NCBI GenBank assembly: GCA_000310025.1
Contig: FN649751.1
Coordinates: forward strand, 6,857,966 to 6,921,965
Source of the DNA: Ectocarpus siliculosus
Taxonomy: Eukaryota > Sar > Phaeophyceae > Ectocarpales > Ectocarpaceae
Direction: 5' to 3'
Length of the DNA stretch: 64,000 nt
Within the stretch, counting starts at the first letter, position 1, and every line of letters starts with the position of its first letter. Below the pieces are notes generated by a model, which searched no databases, was not told the origin of the DNA, and worked only from the letters and a program-made list of their open reading frames with translations. A program made the position numbers and the translations under genes. Shown in pieces: positions 26,601-39,900 of the stretch.

Positions 26601-29600
26601 TTCTATGGAGAGATCGTTGTACTCTTGGCCTTGCTTGCACCTGGTCGTGTTCGTATCGAGAAGTGTGGCCTCTGTTGATTTCAACCGGACCCCGCGTACC
26701 CGCCGACGAATAGCCTGAAGAACGCCATCGCCGAGCTCCAGTCACCTTCAAGATCTGCGATTGTTGCGGCACTTGCTCGCATAAAGACGGAGAAAACGGC
26801 CAAAAAACTGGGTAGGATACTCATCACCGTGGACGTGCAAGAGCTTGGCAACATCGAACTGGAGGTACGGTTGTGATTCGACAGAAAATGTGATGCTCGG
26901 ACTCGCCAAACGTTGGCAGCAATATTGCAATCTTTCAACGAACGGACGGATGCCCGTCATCCTTAGGGCCTCACCCCGTTGATGAGGCAAGGCGGCCACA
27001 TAACCCTTCCTTCGTTGTGCGTGTTCTGATGTACGTGCGTGACCGTGCTGCTGACCAATCGTGAAACTCAAAATGTGCCGGCGAGCATAGAATTTCCGCC
27101 CTGTTTTGAATACCTGTGTGCGAACTATAAACAAACATTCAACGAAACAGGTCAAGTATATGACCCGCGGGGCGAGCTGGTCTCCTTCGTACGACCTCCG
27201 AGTGGATACCCAGACCGACTCGGTGTCGTGCACGTACTACGGTATCGTCACACAGAGCACCACTGAGGACTGGCAAGGTATGATCCGCTCGATAAACTGG
27301 TTGGTGGCCACCACAGCACCAGTGGGTAGGGCAATGAGAGCCATCACCCCGCCGCACGGCCGAGAAGCCAGGCGGAGGTTCGTTGGCTTCAGGCGATAGA
27401 AATGTACAAAAGAAGTACATGGTGCAATGCATGAGTTATTTCACGTCATTTCGAGAAGCCCGCCCTGGCCTTGTGTGCGTCCACGTAACCTTTCCCAAAC
27501 GAACAAACTACAACAGATCCAAACACTCTCATCCGTCTGGCCACCCTCGCCTCACACCGAACGTGTCGTCGCTGGCACACGCCTTCCCACCTACCTACCT
27601 ACCTACCTACCTACCTACCTACCTACCTACCTACCTACGGACACCAGGTGTTTCTCTTCGGCTGTCGACAGCGGAGCCCACTGTCCACGGGACGCCACCT
27701 GCGCTAGGAAGCAAGACCGTCGCATTCAAAACCGTCCAGAAGCCGATACCCAGGTCGAAGCCGATACTCGGCTCCCGAGACCGTGGTACGCCCGGGGTGA
27801 GGGAGAAGACGCATGATAGAGATATGGCTCCTCTGGGATCGCCAACGACGCAAATTGGTCGTGAAAGTTAAGGAGAGACTACAGTAGGTATCCCCCGCCC
27901 AGGCCAACCGCCCTTCGTTTGATTGTTTGGTGGCCGAGGACTGGCGATCGCAAGGTAAAGCCCATCGCGGGTGTCCACAAAACCTCACCAACGCCATACG
28001 ACCGTGCTGAATACATGGAAAGGTAAAGGTGCCTTGTTATGGGCTGCCGAATGGGAAGTATGTTGCCACCATGTTGCCACCTTGTTGTTCTGTCAGATTG
28101 CCAGTTGAGGACGCTGTTGACCGGTGTTGAGCATATCGCTAATGGTCTTGTTGCTGTGTTGGTCTTTCCCTCTCTGAGGGACATGTTCTTGATCATGTCA
28201 AGCAGCTGACCTCCCCGCTTCCCTACTTGCCCGTGTTCCTGGCCAATAACACCTGGTTGGTTCCCGGGTATTTTCTCACCAATGTCCTGCATTGCTTGGT
28301 GCGAAGGGGGGCGGATTTCCTTTGTTGAAGCCATCGAGAAGGGCCCAGTCAAGCACACACATGACTGTTGAAGAGTCAGGCGCCCCCAGGGCGGCGGCGG
28401 AATGTAGTTTTGGTGCCACGGGTGCCGGTTTCGCGAAGATCACGTGCTCGTCCGTCCCGCCGCCGCCCCCAAGGGCGATGCCTGCCACGGCTCAGGTGGA
28501 AAGCGGGGGAGGGTTCTTGGGCGCCGTATCATTCGTCGTCGAAACGCCGGCAGATATCAAGTGAGACACACAAAGCGGTCTAGGAAAGGAGGGAGGCGTG
28601 TGACCGGCGGCTTGATGTGGAATTTATTGCGTATGAACACGACTTTTTGCGATGGAGCGCTCCAGTCTCACACTGTGCTTGCAGCACAACCTGGTGCAGT
28701 GATTGATCATTCCGCGCTAGGCTGGACAACGTCGACCGACTAGGTCGACATGTGACGACGACGCTGCGATTGCCCCCAGAGTCTCCCGACAGAATTCCTG
28801 GTTCAGCCATGTCCTACACTTGTTCTTTGCGTTGTACCTCCTGCCACTCACTCCCTCCTCCTTGACACCCTGCTCTCACGTTTCTGCCCTTGTATTGTAG
28901 GAGCAACGGTCAAATGAAGAAGCTCACCGTGGGAGAATTGCAGCTATCCGTGGAGGTTACGCACTACATCGTACCCGCCAAAGCACCCGCCGCTTACCTC
29001 CAAGCAAAGGTGCAGAGAGAGCGTGGGGGGTGGAGACTACCGAACTACCGAGGGAGGGATTCAGCGATCGACACGGCAGGATGTCGCTCAACTCCTGACA
29101 CGGTAGATTGGCGCACATGGGATTGAATCGTTTGTTTTCACAGGCCTCAATTTTGTTTCCCTGGAAACGCCCACTATCGATGTTGTTGCTTGGTTTTGTC
29201 GCAAAACCCAGGCGACGAACAACACAGACTACCTGCTCCTGGCGAGCAATGACGTGTCCATCTTCTTCGACAACAGCTTCGTCACCAAGACCAGCCTCAC
29301 CTCCGTCTCTCCCGGAGAGTCCTTCCAGACCTTCCTAGGCATCGACCCCGCCGTTAAGGTTCGTGCATGAAGGAACGGAGGCACCCCATGTGTCACGGAA
29401 TATTTCCCTCGTGCATTGTTCCGTGAAAACATGTTTGGCCGTCGACTTTAGGCTCAAAGACTACCTTCTTCGTGTGTCGACAAACGTGTTTCCTTCCTTG
29501 ACCCTCTAGAGTACCACCTGTCCTAACGCACGTTTCCCTGTTCTTCGACCCTGAAACTTATTGGTGTTAAATGCAACAGATCACGGTTGCGCCGCCTCGC

Positions 29601-31690
29601 AAGACCAGCAAGAAGCGCGGCATCTTCTCCAAGTCCAACCACGTCACGCACACCCACAGGTACCAAAGACGACCTTGTGTCAGAAACGGTCGGCATTGCC
29701 GTTGCAGCGTTCGCGCAGATCTCAACGGCAATCACACCAAAGCGGCGCCGTGGCAGACTGCTCTCAAAGAGTAGGTATCAAACAACACATGTGTCACGTG
29801 GTTGTGCGTGCGGTATGCAGCAAGATTTTGCATGCTTTTCTCGCGTGGCCCCGGAAACTCGATGTGACGGGTATGTAGTCGACGCTCGCCTCCACTGTTA
29901 AGCTTGTGGTGCGGTCTTCCCGTGCTCAGGCACTGCTGATTCTGCACGCGTTTCAATAACAGCACGCTGATCTCCAACAACAAGACGGTGCCGGTGACGT
30001 GTGTCGTCGTCGACGCCTTGCCGCGCTCCACCGACGATATCATCAAGGTGGGTGGTGTTGATTTATCTTCGATTCTTGCAACGCACTACCGTGCCGTCCG
30101 TCGTCAGAAGGCAGAGGTAAAGAGGCTACTCCCGCTTTCGACATGGAGGAAACAACGACCACGAACCGCAACTTTGTTGGTTATTTTTTAGTTGCCTTCA
30201 TCATTGTTGTCCTACATCCGAGAGATGCCAACTTGCCAGAGCACATTTTTCGTAGACACCTTTCTGCGCCTTTTCCAACGTGTCTCTGCCTTTCCACCTA
30301 TTATACAATTGCAATTGCTTTTCTCTCTCGTTCCTCCGAGCGGCAACCATTAGTTCCCTTTACCTCGGTCTAGGAACTAATCTTGCTGCACGCAGTAGTT
30401 TCAGATGACCAGGTCCCCAAAATGGTTCCCTCCCATTTTCTTCGCCCTACCCAGCTAGCAATTGCAACGGTCTTCTCCTCTCCCCCACCTTAGAAGGAAG
30501 AGGAGAGGAAAGTACAAAACGTCTTTGCAGCTCTTTAGCTGGCAAACCACTCAAAGCCTCCGAAGTGGCCACCGCGCTTCATGTCTCTGCGCTGCTCTCT
30601 CTAGTCCTCGCAAGCCTTTGGTGAACAACTAGCTTCTACAAAGTGTTCGTGGTGCAGCTGCTCCCGTGCTCTCGCTCGGGAGGAGGCCACGCACATCCGT
30701 GGCCATTTTCTCATGCACTGTAACAAAGACGATGCTATTCGACTGGTTTCAATAAAACTTGATATGATTCCGTCTGGTCCTACAACAAATCTTCCCAACG
30801 GTAAACAGCAGTGTATCGACTCATCCGCGTGGCATTCTTACACGGAAACGGGCATCGTGTGAGGCCCGCCTTAATGACGCTGCTGTATTTGCACCCATTT
30901 GTGTCATGGACGGCGATCACAGCTCCTACGGTATTAGCCACATCTATACGGGCTGGATCAATCATGTTGACAACGGCAAAACGATGCAGGTGACTCTGAA
31001 GGAACCGCTACCGGCGAGCGTGTCCGAGTGTGAAGCTATCACCGATGACTCGCTCGTGTCCATCGCGTTGGAGACGTTCGGAGGTGGCGAGGGGAACAGC
31101 AACAACAGCACTCGACGCCCGCCGGCGACTCCTGCCGAAAGCCTCGTGACGGGGGTATTCAAGAGTCCATCGAATCACCTGGTGAGGTGACGTTTGTTTG
31201 CTTACACCGCGGGCTCTCACGCGACGGTTCACGATAAAATATCGGCCCATTCTGTGTCTGCTCCAGAGAAGACTGTAGCAACGGACAGAGGTGTTCCCTT
31301 GACGCATACCTGCGTGGTCGCACTATCCGCATGTAGCAACATCTAGACAATCCCAGACGCCCGGACTGTCTTAGTCTATGTGGCTATCATTACACGGCTT
31401 GATGACCTCTCCACCTCGCGTCCCGCTTCCTCGACGGAGATTTTTCACTTTTTGGTTATTTCCGTCCCCTCGTCTTGCGGCCACGGCCCCACCTGTACCT
31501 GCCTCCTCCTACGTTTTGGTTGCCGTCGAAAACGTATGTGAAGATTCACGCACGCCTCTCCCGTTCCGAAACAACTCGATTTTGCCAGGCTTGGGTAGGG
31601 AAGATCGCTCCCCAGGGCGGGGTTTCGGTCCCCCTCACGTACACCGTGGAGTGGCCTTTCGAGAAGGAGATTGAGATGTTGTTCGGATAA
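23604..31690 (+). CDS. DUF4140/DUF4139 (MuiA-like) protein, tandem copy 3 (complete)
   Basis: Fourteen exons: 23604-23777, 25328-25450, 25672-25794, 26327-26520, 26714-26864, 27151-27277, 27648-27796, about 28307-28560, 28901-29009, 29212-29358, 29580-29659, 29963-30047, 30990-31181, 31589-31690 (stop TAA). The product is 669 aa if exon 8 starts where I place it. The sequence follows copy 2 nearly residue for residue in exons 1, 2, 6 and 9-14. The differences concentrate in exon 5 (the repeated NVAA segment is replaced by RSAIVAALARIKTEKT), exon 7 (longer tail) and exon 8 (different Gly/Ala/Ser loop before VPPPPPRAMPA). No stop or frameshift is seen, so this copy should also be functional. 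Intron 12 is longer than in copies 1 and 2 because about 0.6 kb of unrelated DNA is inserted. A 12-unit CTAC microsatellite lies directly before the exon 7 acceptor. The role is unknown, as for the rest of the family. Confidence 0.87.
24420..24468. repeat. 17-bp perfect inverted repeat (hairpin)
   Basis: TGACTTGGCTTCAGTAT at 24420-24436 is mirrored at 24452-24468 with a 15-base loop. It lies in intron 1 of DUF4139 copy 3. Confidence 0.75.
27591..27638 (+). repeat. (CTAC)12 microsatellite
   Basis: Twelve exact CTAC units end 10 bases before exon 7 of DUF4139 copy 3. They occupy the place of the pyrimidine tract. The sister copies have only degenerate tacgtac sequence there. Confidence 0.95.
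30181..30805 (+). other. insertion in intron 12 of copy 3, possible retroelement remnant
   Basis: The intron matches copies 1 and 2 on both sides of this block but not inside it. One plus frame (about 30602-30780) reads KCSWC, then about 12 residues later EEATHIRGHFLMHC. This C-x2-C ... H-x4-C arrangement resembles the Cys/His tail of some non-LTR reverse transcriptases. No catalytic RT motif is present and upstream stops occur, so the identity is weak. Confidence 0.3.
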
Positions 31691-33958
31691 AGCGGACACG
31701 GGTGAACGCGCAACATCAATTGGAAACAACGATCGGCGACACTTTCCGATCAAGGCCCCATCGGTCCATAGTGACACCGAGATCGCATTTTCCTTGTCTC
31801 GCTGCTGAAAGTGGCTCTTAGTGGCCCTGGATGACCTGCCGGACTTTTGTGTCGTTTTTTCGAAGGGAAGTACGAAGTACCACTGTACAGTGGCTGGGTG
31901 TGAAAGCAGGGCCGGCTGGTTTTCACTCGCTAGAAAGGCGAGTAACGGCTTGTACATTCATGCCATTGTAGCACTATGTATGTGTACTTCTGGCTTGGGC
32001 GCGTTATTGTGCCTACAGTACTGCGGTACAGCGTCATACGTAGCAGGATGTGGGGGATGTTGCGGTCGATGTGGCTGCTCTCCGTGTGCGACACTGCTTT
32101 GCCAAGCCCTAATGAGTCGATCGTATTCAGCCCACGCGTCGATAGTCTGCGGTACGTGAGCCCTTCCATCATTTCAATGTAGAGAGCGGCTTCGAGATAT
32201 TTTGCCCCGTCGAGGCGAAGGATCTTAAAGAACAACGCGTGAAATCCGTGTTTATCCTCCCACCAAAATCGCCTATGCACCAACAACGCACCTACACTAT
32301 GTAGAAGATCAAGACATGCCCCACTAGAGCTGTGGTGCATCGGTACGTTCCGACGCCCGGAGTCATCGCAAAACGCTAAACTGTTATGTATGTCAGTTGC
32401 CGGGACGTGCACGATGAAAGGGAGAACGAGGACAAACAACAACGACCGTGTGTACTGGGCCGCCGCGAAAAAAATCGCTCTTCCAAACGCATGTGATTCA
32501 CTTCACTCAGGAGGGTGGCCTCTGTGCTGGTCCAGTCTGCGCGTGGAGAGAAATATAGCGGCTGTCTGTCGCGAGCTGTGACTCAAGTGGCCACCAACCT
32601 CGAGCAAGCAAGCCTGAACCTTTCTTGCTCTACAATGAATCCAGACAACCCCATAGTGAAAACATTCACTGATGCAGTGGACAGCGAATACAAAGGTCTT
32701 GACCGAACACAGCAAGACCTTCGCAAATAAAATTGAACTACATGTAACTCCTAACGCTTGTCAAAAAAATTGACAAAAGCACCGCGACAGGAGGAAGCGT
32801 GGAAAATTCCTACAATATTTCTCTGTGATCCCGGCTGGTGGGCTTAGCATTTCATTGGCCAAACGGTGTGTCGACCGGGGGGGCCCACACAACAGATCGG
32901 ACGTTCGGTCAAAAACGAAAAATTGCGAGGTGTGAAACGACGATGGGTGCGGCGCTTAGATGTCGTCTCGGTAGATCAAGGAAGGTGATCCTTCGAAGCG
33001 TGGATGCGAACATCCCAAGAGCAGTTGGTCATGCCATGACTCATTGGCCTGCTTATGGACGGAGCCGAAAGTATCTAGCCGTTTTCAGTGTTAACAGAAA
33101 AATGAAGACTTGTAGGCGACATGCCAACCTCAAGCTCAAATGCCCACGGCAACGGGGCATGTATGTGAGCCAATGAGACAAAGTGAGACAATAACTTCCG
33201 GAATTTGAAAAAGACGACTGTTTTTTTTTTTCGCGACGCCCGTCTAGACTACCCTTGCACCTGTTGCACGAAAATTCCCCGTCTGAAGCTTATCGAATTC
33301 AAGAAAGAAGACTTACTCGCTAATCTTCTTCTCCTCGAGTGTTTGCACCACCCTTACTCCCCAAAACTCGAAATCCCAACATTTCAGAGCTCCCTCATAT
33401 CGCTCTGCCACATCATACCTTGGTAACCACTTGCAGAAATAATTGGCGACGCCCAGACCACCAAACTCAACGCAACCTCCCCAAATACCCCCTGCTTGTC
33501 GGCAAAACAGCACTAGAATGATATGATGGCCTCGCTGTGGCCCCTAACTGACCCAGTTGCGATGCTCAAGTGTGCTGGATGAACAAATTCCCCAGATGCG
33601 CACGCGAAATTCTACACATATCAACGGCTGCTGACGGATGTAGACAGGGAATTGTGGGCAGAAACAGTTGGACAAATCTACCCCATAGAACCAGCGTAGC
33701 GTAGACACAAGCGAAGTGAGTTCATCCGGGATGCCTGCACCGGTTGCTGTCGAAAGGTTCACGGGAAGAATGTGATCACCGACACTCATCAAATTCATCA
33801 ATCGATTCGGATAGGCACTGCAGCCAACTCGATGTGAGCCCCTTACGATTCGTTTACCCAATCAAAAACGGACGTCAGCGGGCAAAAGCGAGCTAGGCTT
33901 TCCAAAAAATATTCCATATCCGACCTAACCTTGCATGAAACGAAATGCTATTATGAAT
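31691..33958. other. spacer after copy 3; end of the duplicated unit
   Basis: 31691 to about 33180 matches the 3' flanks of copies 1 and 2 in blocks. From about 33200 the similarity stops, which marks the right end of the array. The remaining 0.75 kb up to the stop codon of the minus-strand rubredoxin-like gene holds its presumed 3' UTR. A minus frame at 33544-33861 (105 aa) is unrecognised and not called. Confidence 0.5.
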
Positions 33959-36900
33959 TTAATCGTCGTCCATGCTTGACTCCAAGAACTTGTTCTTGCC
34001 CGCTCCACACTCTGGGCACTTGAAGTCGTCCCCGAAAAACTTGAATTCTCGCCCCTTGGCTACGAACATCTTGTACCTGTGTAGGGGGAGAGAGACGCCA
34101 AGAAGCGAGGGGGTTTGTGTGCGCTTTACTTGACCGTTGCAGCATCTTCCTGTTCTTTGTCGTGCGTCTTCGCCGTATCTTGAGGGTTTCCCTTGTGGCC
34201 GGAATTCGTTCCGGATTGGTAAATTACTCTTATCACTTGCCGCAAGTAACGAGAACAAGAGATGGGGCCAACAAAGCCGTTGCATTGACTCATCCGTCAG
34301 GGGGGGGGGGGGTGTACTCATAGTCGTGCATGCCGTAGTTGTTAGACCATTGACCTCGCATGGGAAGGGGTAAAGAGGGAAAAATGAGAGACAAGTGACC
34401 AGAGTGACTCAAGCACAATATTCAATATTCTGCCCGTCAATGAAACGAGCCACGCAGTTTCCTGCCGTTTGACGACCGTTTGTACACTTCAAAGGGGCCC
34501 CGTGGGAGTAAGGCATGAACATGGGGTGGGGGGGGGCTGCGAGAGAGCCGGTTGTAAGTATCGCCACTTGCAAATGTGTCACCATGACGTGGGTGCGTAC
34601 ACCACATCGTGGTCATTCACACTCCGCGAGCTATCACGTTCATCTCGTGGTTCATGGCTCACAACCCGGCATGTCAACGAAAAGGTCGTTCGTGTCACAC
34701 CGGTTGGGGCTGGACTGAGACGATCACTTGCCACAAAAACAACCCATTCACCCATCACGATTCACTCAACCCTTACAAAAAAAAATGTCCCCCCACACAT
34801 CCTCTGGCCACAGCATACTTGTCCTCCCGTTTTATAGCCAACACAAAACCAGCAAAAATTTGGCGTTGACGCACGGTATGACTCATTATCCCTTTCATTT
34901 TTACTGGTCCCGACGCCACCAGCACGTTCGCACCGGGCAAAACCACGCCAACATGTACGAGAGACAACACCGAACGAGAAACAATCACACCTTCAAGAGA
35001 CCTAGAGCCCGTCTGCTGAAACTATGAAGAGCCGCGGGAGGAGATCGGCTGACAAAGCATATACATATGTAGATATCGTACTCAAGATCGGGACCGAGCA
35101 GAGCCAAAAAAGGCGGTACTTCAGTGAACACGCTCTCACCCGCAGACCGTGCACTCGTAGGCCTTGGCCGTCCCCTCCGCTTCCGGCTCCTTCTCGTCCT
35201 GTGGCTCCGTCTTCTTGGCCGCCATGTCCTCCTCCATTGCAGCGAGAGCCTTCGCCGCCTCGGGGTCGGACTCCGCATCGCCTGTCGGCGGGCCTCCCGT
35301 CTGAGAGGGGGGCACCAATTCCCGACGGGGGGGGACGGGGGGGGGTCATCGGCTGGTGAAACTAGGGGTGGGGGGGATCATGGCACGAAAAATTCACCAC
35401 CTCCACGAGAAGGCGCCACGATTGACTCCGTCTTGGCTTTCGGCGGTCCGCTGCTCTGTGGGTGCTGTTGCCGAAAGAGGTACAATATAAGGGGGGATTC
35501 ATACATCGTGTTCGTTGATACTACGCCCCCTGGACCGATTGATAAAGTTCGATCATTCCCGACGAAGAGGATGGACGAAACAAAATCGAACGCTTCTCGG
35601 AATGCTCTCGACGACACTGTTAGACCTCGAGGTTAGGCCGCTAACGACCAGCAAAAAACGGCATAAAAACCAGCCCAAAAAAAACTATTTTTTCTTCATG
35701 ACTCGGTGGCCGAATATTATTTACTTTGATTTTGAGCAGAAACGGGGGGACGAAGTTCTGGCTCCAGGTGGAGAGTTGGCTCTGCGTACTCTGCAACACC
35801 TGTCTACAGACCGTACTCAAGGGATCCCCAGGATTACATTTCTTCTCTGTCCTCTCAAAGGCCGAGAACATACGATTTTCACTGTTTTTTAGAGGGGTTC
35901 GGCCAATTGCTCGATTGTCCTCCCTTGAACTTGAAACTCCGTTCCTGGTGATCTCTACCTTTGGTTTCTGCGTACACAACGCAAAAAACCGCACCCCAAT
36001 CCAAGTTGTTGTTGTTGAGGGGCGCGTCCCCCCGTTTGGGCTCTCATGGGCGCAAGTTTTAGAGATGATCGCCTTAAATCATGGCCGAAAAGAAAAAAAA
36101 GAGCACTCCCGAGTATGCTTTTTTCAAGATTTCGATGGTTCACGGCGCCCTTTGAAAGCGTACCGGAGACACGATTGGACATGCGCACGAAGGCTCTCGT
36201 GGACGACAACTATTATACCTCGCCTTTCAGGTAGAGTGCGAAGCTTACGCTCAGACACTCTGACAAAGGCAGCCGCTGTCGAGCGCTGCCAAGCGGTGCC
36301 GACATTCGTTGCTTTGAAACGGGGCCATATGACACATGTTGAAATTCCACAAAAAAAGGGTGCCGAAATCACGCGTCATATTCGAGCTTGGTTTCCCCCT
36401 TCTCCCGCCATCCACAAGCTGCCACGAGCGATCCTGAGCACATGCGCCACTAGCCCTGCGCACACTGGTTGTCGGAAGCTATCAACTTTGCTCGTCCTCG
36501 ATGAACTGGTCCCGATATGTACGTGAGCGTGTTTTGGTGGAAGCAAGAGATTGGGGTCTGATTCGGCTGAAGAACTGGCTGCAGGCTCCAACTTCAAGCT
36601 TTTTCGAAAACACGTTCATGCACATATCGGTACCATTTCATCGAGAACGAGCAAAGTTGATAGCTTCCGAGAACCAGTGTGCGCAGGGCTAGCGGCGCAT
36701 GCGCTCAGGATCGCCTGTGGCAGCTTGTGGGCGGCCGCAGAAACAGCGCCTGGAACTGCCTCTGATGACACCATTTTTTTCGGTCTATTTCCTCGACTCT
36801 CATCATACGCATATGTTTCGACTTTGCTGCTGCTGTGAATGCATACATATGCATGCGCTGCTGCTCCAGCTGATGGGTTATACTAGTTCGCCTGGTCCAC

Positions 36901-39900
36901 CAGTGAAGTACGCATGATCCTTTCATGGGTAGTCCGGTGGTTGTGTGTGTTGTGTTGTTGACAAAGTGTACAAGTTGAGTCATGTATTTTCAGCTGTGTA
37001 TTTTCAGCGTTTTGGTGACGTAGCCACCTGTTTTTGGGATCGTTGATTGGTCACTTTGAACTGGCTCTAGTCTGTTGGGCTACCGAGCACGGACACTTTT
37101 TTGGCCGAAAAAAACAGGCATGTATGTTACGGCGGTTCAGGGCCGTTACGTACCCGTAGTCACGGGAACTCAACAAAATGTGTTACGTACGCGTAATTAC
37201 GGCAGCATACCGGGGATGAAATCTCGTCGTCCCCGGGGTGCTGAACACCGTATGGGGTGTTGAACACCGTACAAGTAGGACACAAACGCGATTACAGCAG
37301 GTAGAGATAAGGGGTTCAGGGGTTTACATGAGCCTTCCTTGTGTACACGCGTACACGTGTATACGTGTATACTGCGTGCGTTGGACATGCTGCTTGTGTT
37401 CTTCAAGCTTCAAACTTCAAACTGCTTCATATGCCGCAGGGCTGCACAGCAGTTGAGCTGCTGCCGTGGGGGCCCCGCAGCCTAGAGGTGGGGGTACGTG
37501 GGATGGAACTAGTTACGTACGTCTGGAATGTGTTACGGGTAATTATGCGTACCGTCGTAACATACATCCCTGGAAAAAAATTGTAATCTCGAGGTCTAAC
37601 GCTTCCAACGCCGCCGCTTTGCGTCACTGGTCACTGGTTTTCTTGCACATTAGTCGAGCCTTAAAATTCCGCCCAGAGTTGTGACGTCTTCTGCAACACG
37701 TACGGTATTGCTTGCCCCGTTGCCATCACCAGCACACGCAAGGATCACCCGTATTTCCAAGGCACGTCGTCCACCGAGCCTATCCAACAGTCTCGACAAC
37801 AGTTCGACACCTACCTTTGACGAGCAACGAGCCAACGAACCAACGAACCAACGGCCACACGATCCGCGTTTGTTCGCCATTTAAGCCAACGACCATCACC
37901 ACCCCTACCGTGTAAACCCAAGGAACCCAACGTACCTTGTAGAAGTCGAGCCCCCCAGCTGGGTCATCGTTGTCCACCATGTCCGTCGCTACCCTAGCTG
38001 CCCACTGATCGTCCATTCCGAGCTCTTCCCAGCCCGACTCAAGCATCTCTCCCTCAGGCACGTCGCTGACTGCTCACGTCAAGTTGCGCCCGATGAAGAA
38101 AGAGCAGAAAAAGAGAACATGGGGGTCGGCAAGTGTGCAGGTTCAGCACATTAACGTTTCGTGCAGATCTGACCTGCACCTACCGCATGAAGGGATAGGC
38201 CCACGACAAGACGCCAGACTTATGCTTTCGATAGAGAGGCGAACTGCGAAGGCAGCAGCTTAGCCTCTGGTATTGGAGAGAGAAATAGAGCATGAGAGGG
38301 AGAACGACAAAGGAATCGATCGCTAAGATGCTGACAAGACTCAAGGGTCAGTGTGTGTGTGTGCGGCAGAGCCGCATGAGGATGCCAACCGAGTACGTTA
38401 TAGACCTCAAGACTCAACAGCATACCTTGAAAAAAGAAGCAACAAAGAAAAGGCGATGTACATTCATTCCCGATGCCGCCGACGCTTGGGCAGCAAGGGT
38501 AATGGCTCAAGACCGACAACATTTGTCTACACACACGTTGCAGTTGTGGTGGCGGTGACGATGATGATGACTGGCGCCAGCTTCACATTGCAACAAAAAA
38601 CCCAAACTCGACGAACATGAGGCATTCCAATGTATCTCCCTCCTGCATGCTTAGTTGGCTAGCCTGTGAGAACGGAAGTTCCTTCTCTTTGCACAAGACT
38701 TTAGATCGGGTCTTTTATGCGTCAAGACAACACCATCATCAGCAACAACACGCACAACCAATGGTCTGGCTCAAGCATCGTTTCAAGCAAACCGACGTTT
38801 CTTGCCAATGCTGCAGCCAAACACTGGCCCCCGCTGTTCTCTGAGCAGCAGGCAACATACACACTTCAAACACCCAGACCGCCAAAACAACCGAGCCAAT
38901 GGTCTGTGTATCATTTCTCACTTGCAGCCCTGAGAGCGGACTCGGCCATATCCCGCTCCTTGATCTTGAGCATGTTCGCTCCGTCCACCGGGAACGACGA
39001 CTGCACGTTCTGCCTGAGAGGCTACACATGGGGCAGCAATATAAAACAAAAAAAAAGAGAGCAAGGAGTGCGGAGATGGTACTAGGACAAACCAGGCAGC
39101 ACCAGGGATGATCGGACCCTGCAAGGACAGCCGTTGTCGTAGAATGGAAACACATGAGTGTACAGTCGTGCCTCGCTGAAGGATACCACTATTACAAATA
39201 CCATTATTGAGAAAAATCCCTTGGTAAAGGACAATTTTTTGTTACCGGCGTGGTGGCTCGCAGAATGTACAACATTAGGAGAGGCATCAACGCTAACGAC
39301 ACTTAAGGAACCTTTGAAAAGCCAGGTGTGTCCTCAACCGAGGTTCGACTCTATTCAAAGGTCGGACAGGGACAAAAGCGCAGAAAACAAAAAAAACGCA
39401 AGCTGATGACCTTCCTCCTGTCTTGTTCTTGTACTTTACTTGAGTACATGCTTGCCAGAGCCTTGCCGTCGGGCCTTGTCTTCATCGTTTCCCGGTCCCC
39501 TCTCCCCCTCCTTATTCCAAGTCACTTCCTATACCACCTCTTCACCCCACGTTCTTCCCCCCCCCTACTGTCGCCTCCTAGTTCACACACACATACACAC
39601 ACCCGTCACGGTGCTTCGCGCTTGGTGATGTGAGAGCCTGGTCCGGCGTGTTCCGTCCCGGCTTCGTAGGGATGCGAGGTCAACGGTCAAAACGACTACG
39701 GCATGCACGGCGATGAGTACACCCCCCCCCAACACGTCGTCCGCAAGACTACCATCTGCCGTACCTCCAACGCCTCCTGGGCCTTGATGTCTCCCTCGGC
39801 AACCAGCCCCCCCAGGAAGAGCAGCTTGGACCGGACGTTCGACTGAGACCTGTCCGTTCGTCTCGTGGCCGCCACCACCAGCTTCACCCCCTGCCAAAAC

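Noticed and set aside
35726-36526. 266-codon plus-strand frame
   Set aside because: It overlaps a fold-back element and lies antisense in an intron. There is no recognisable domain.
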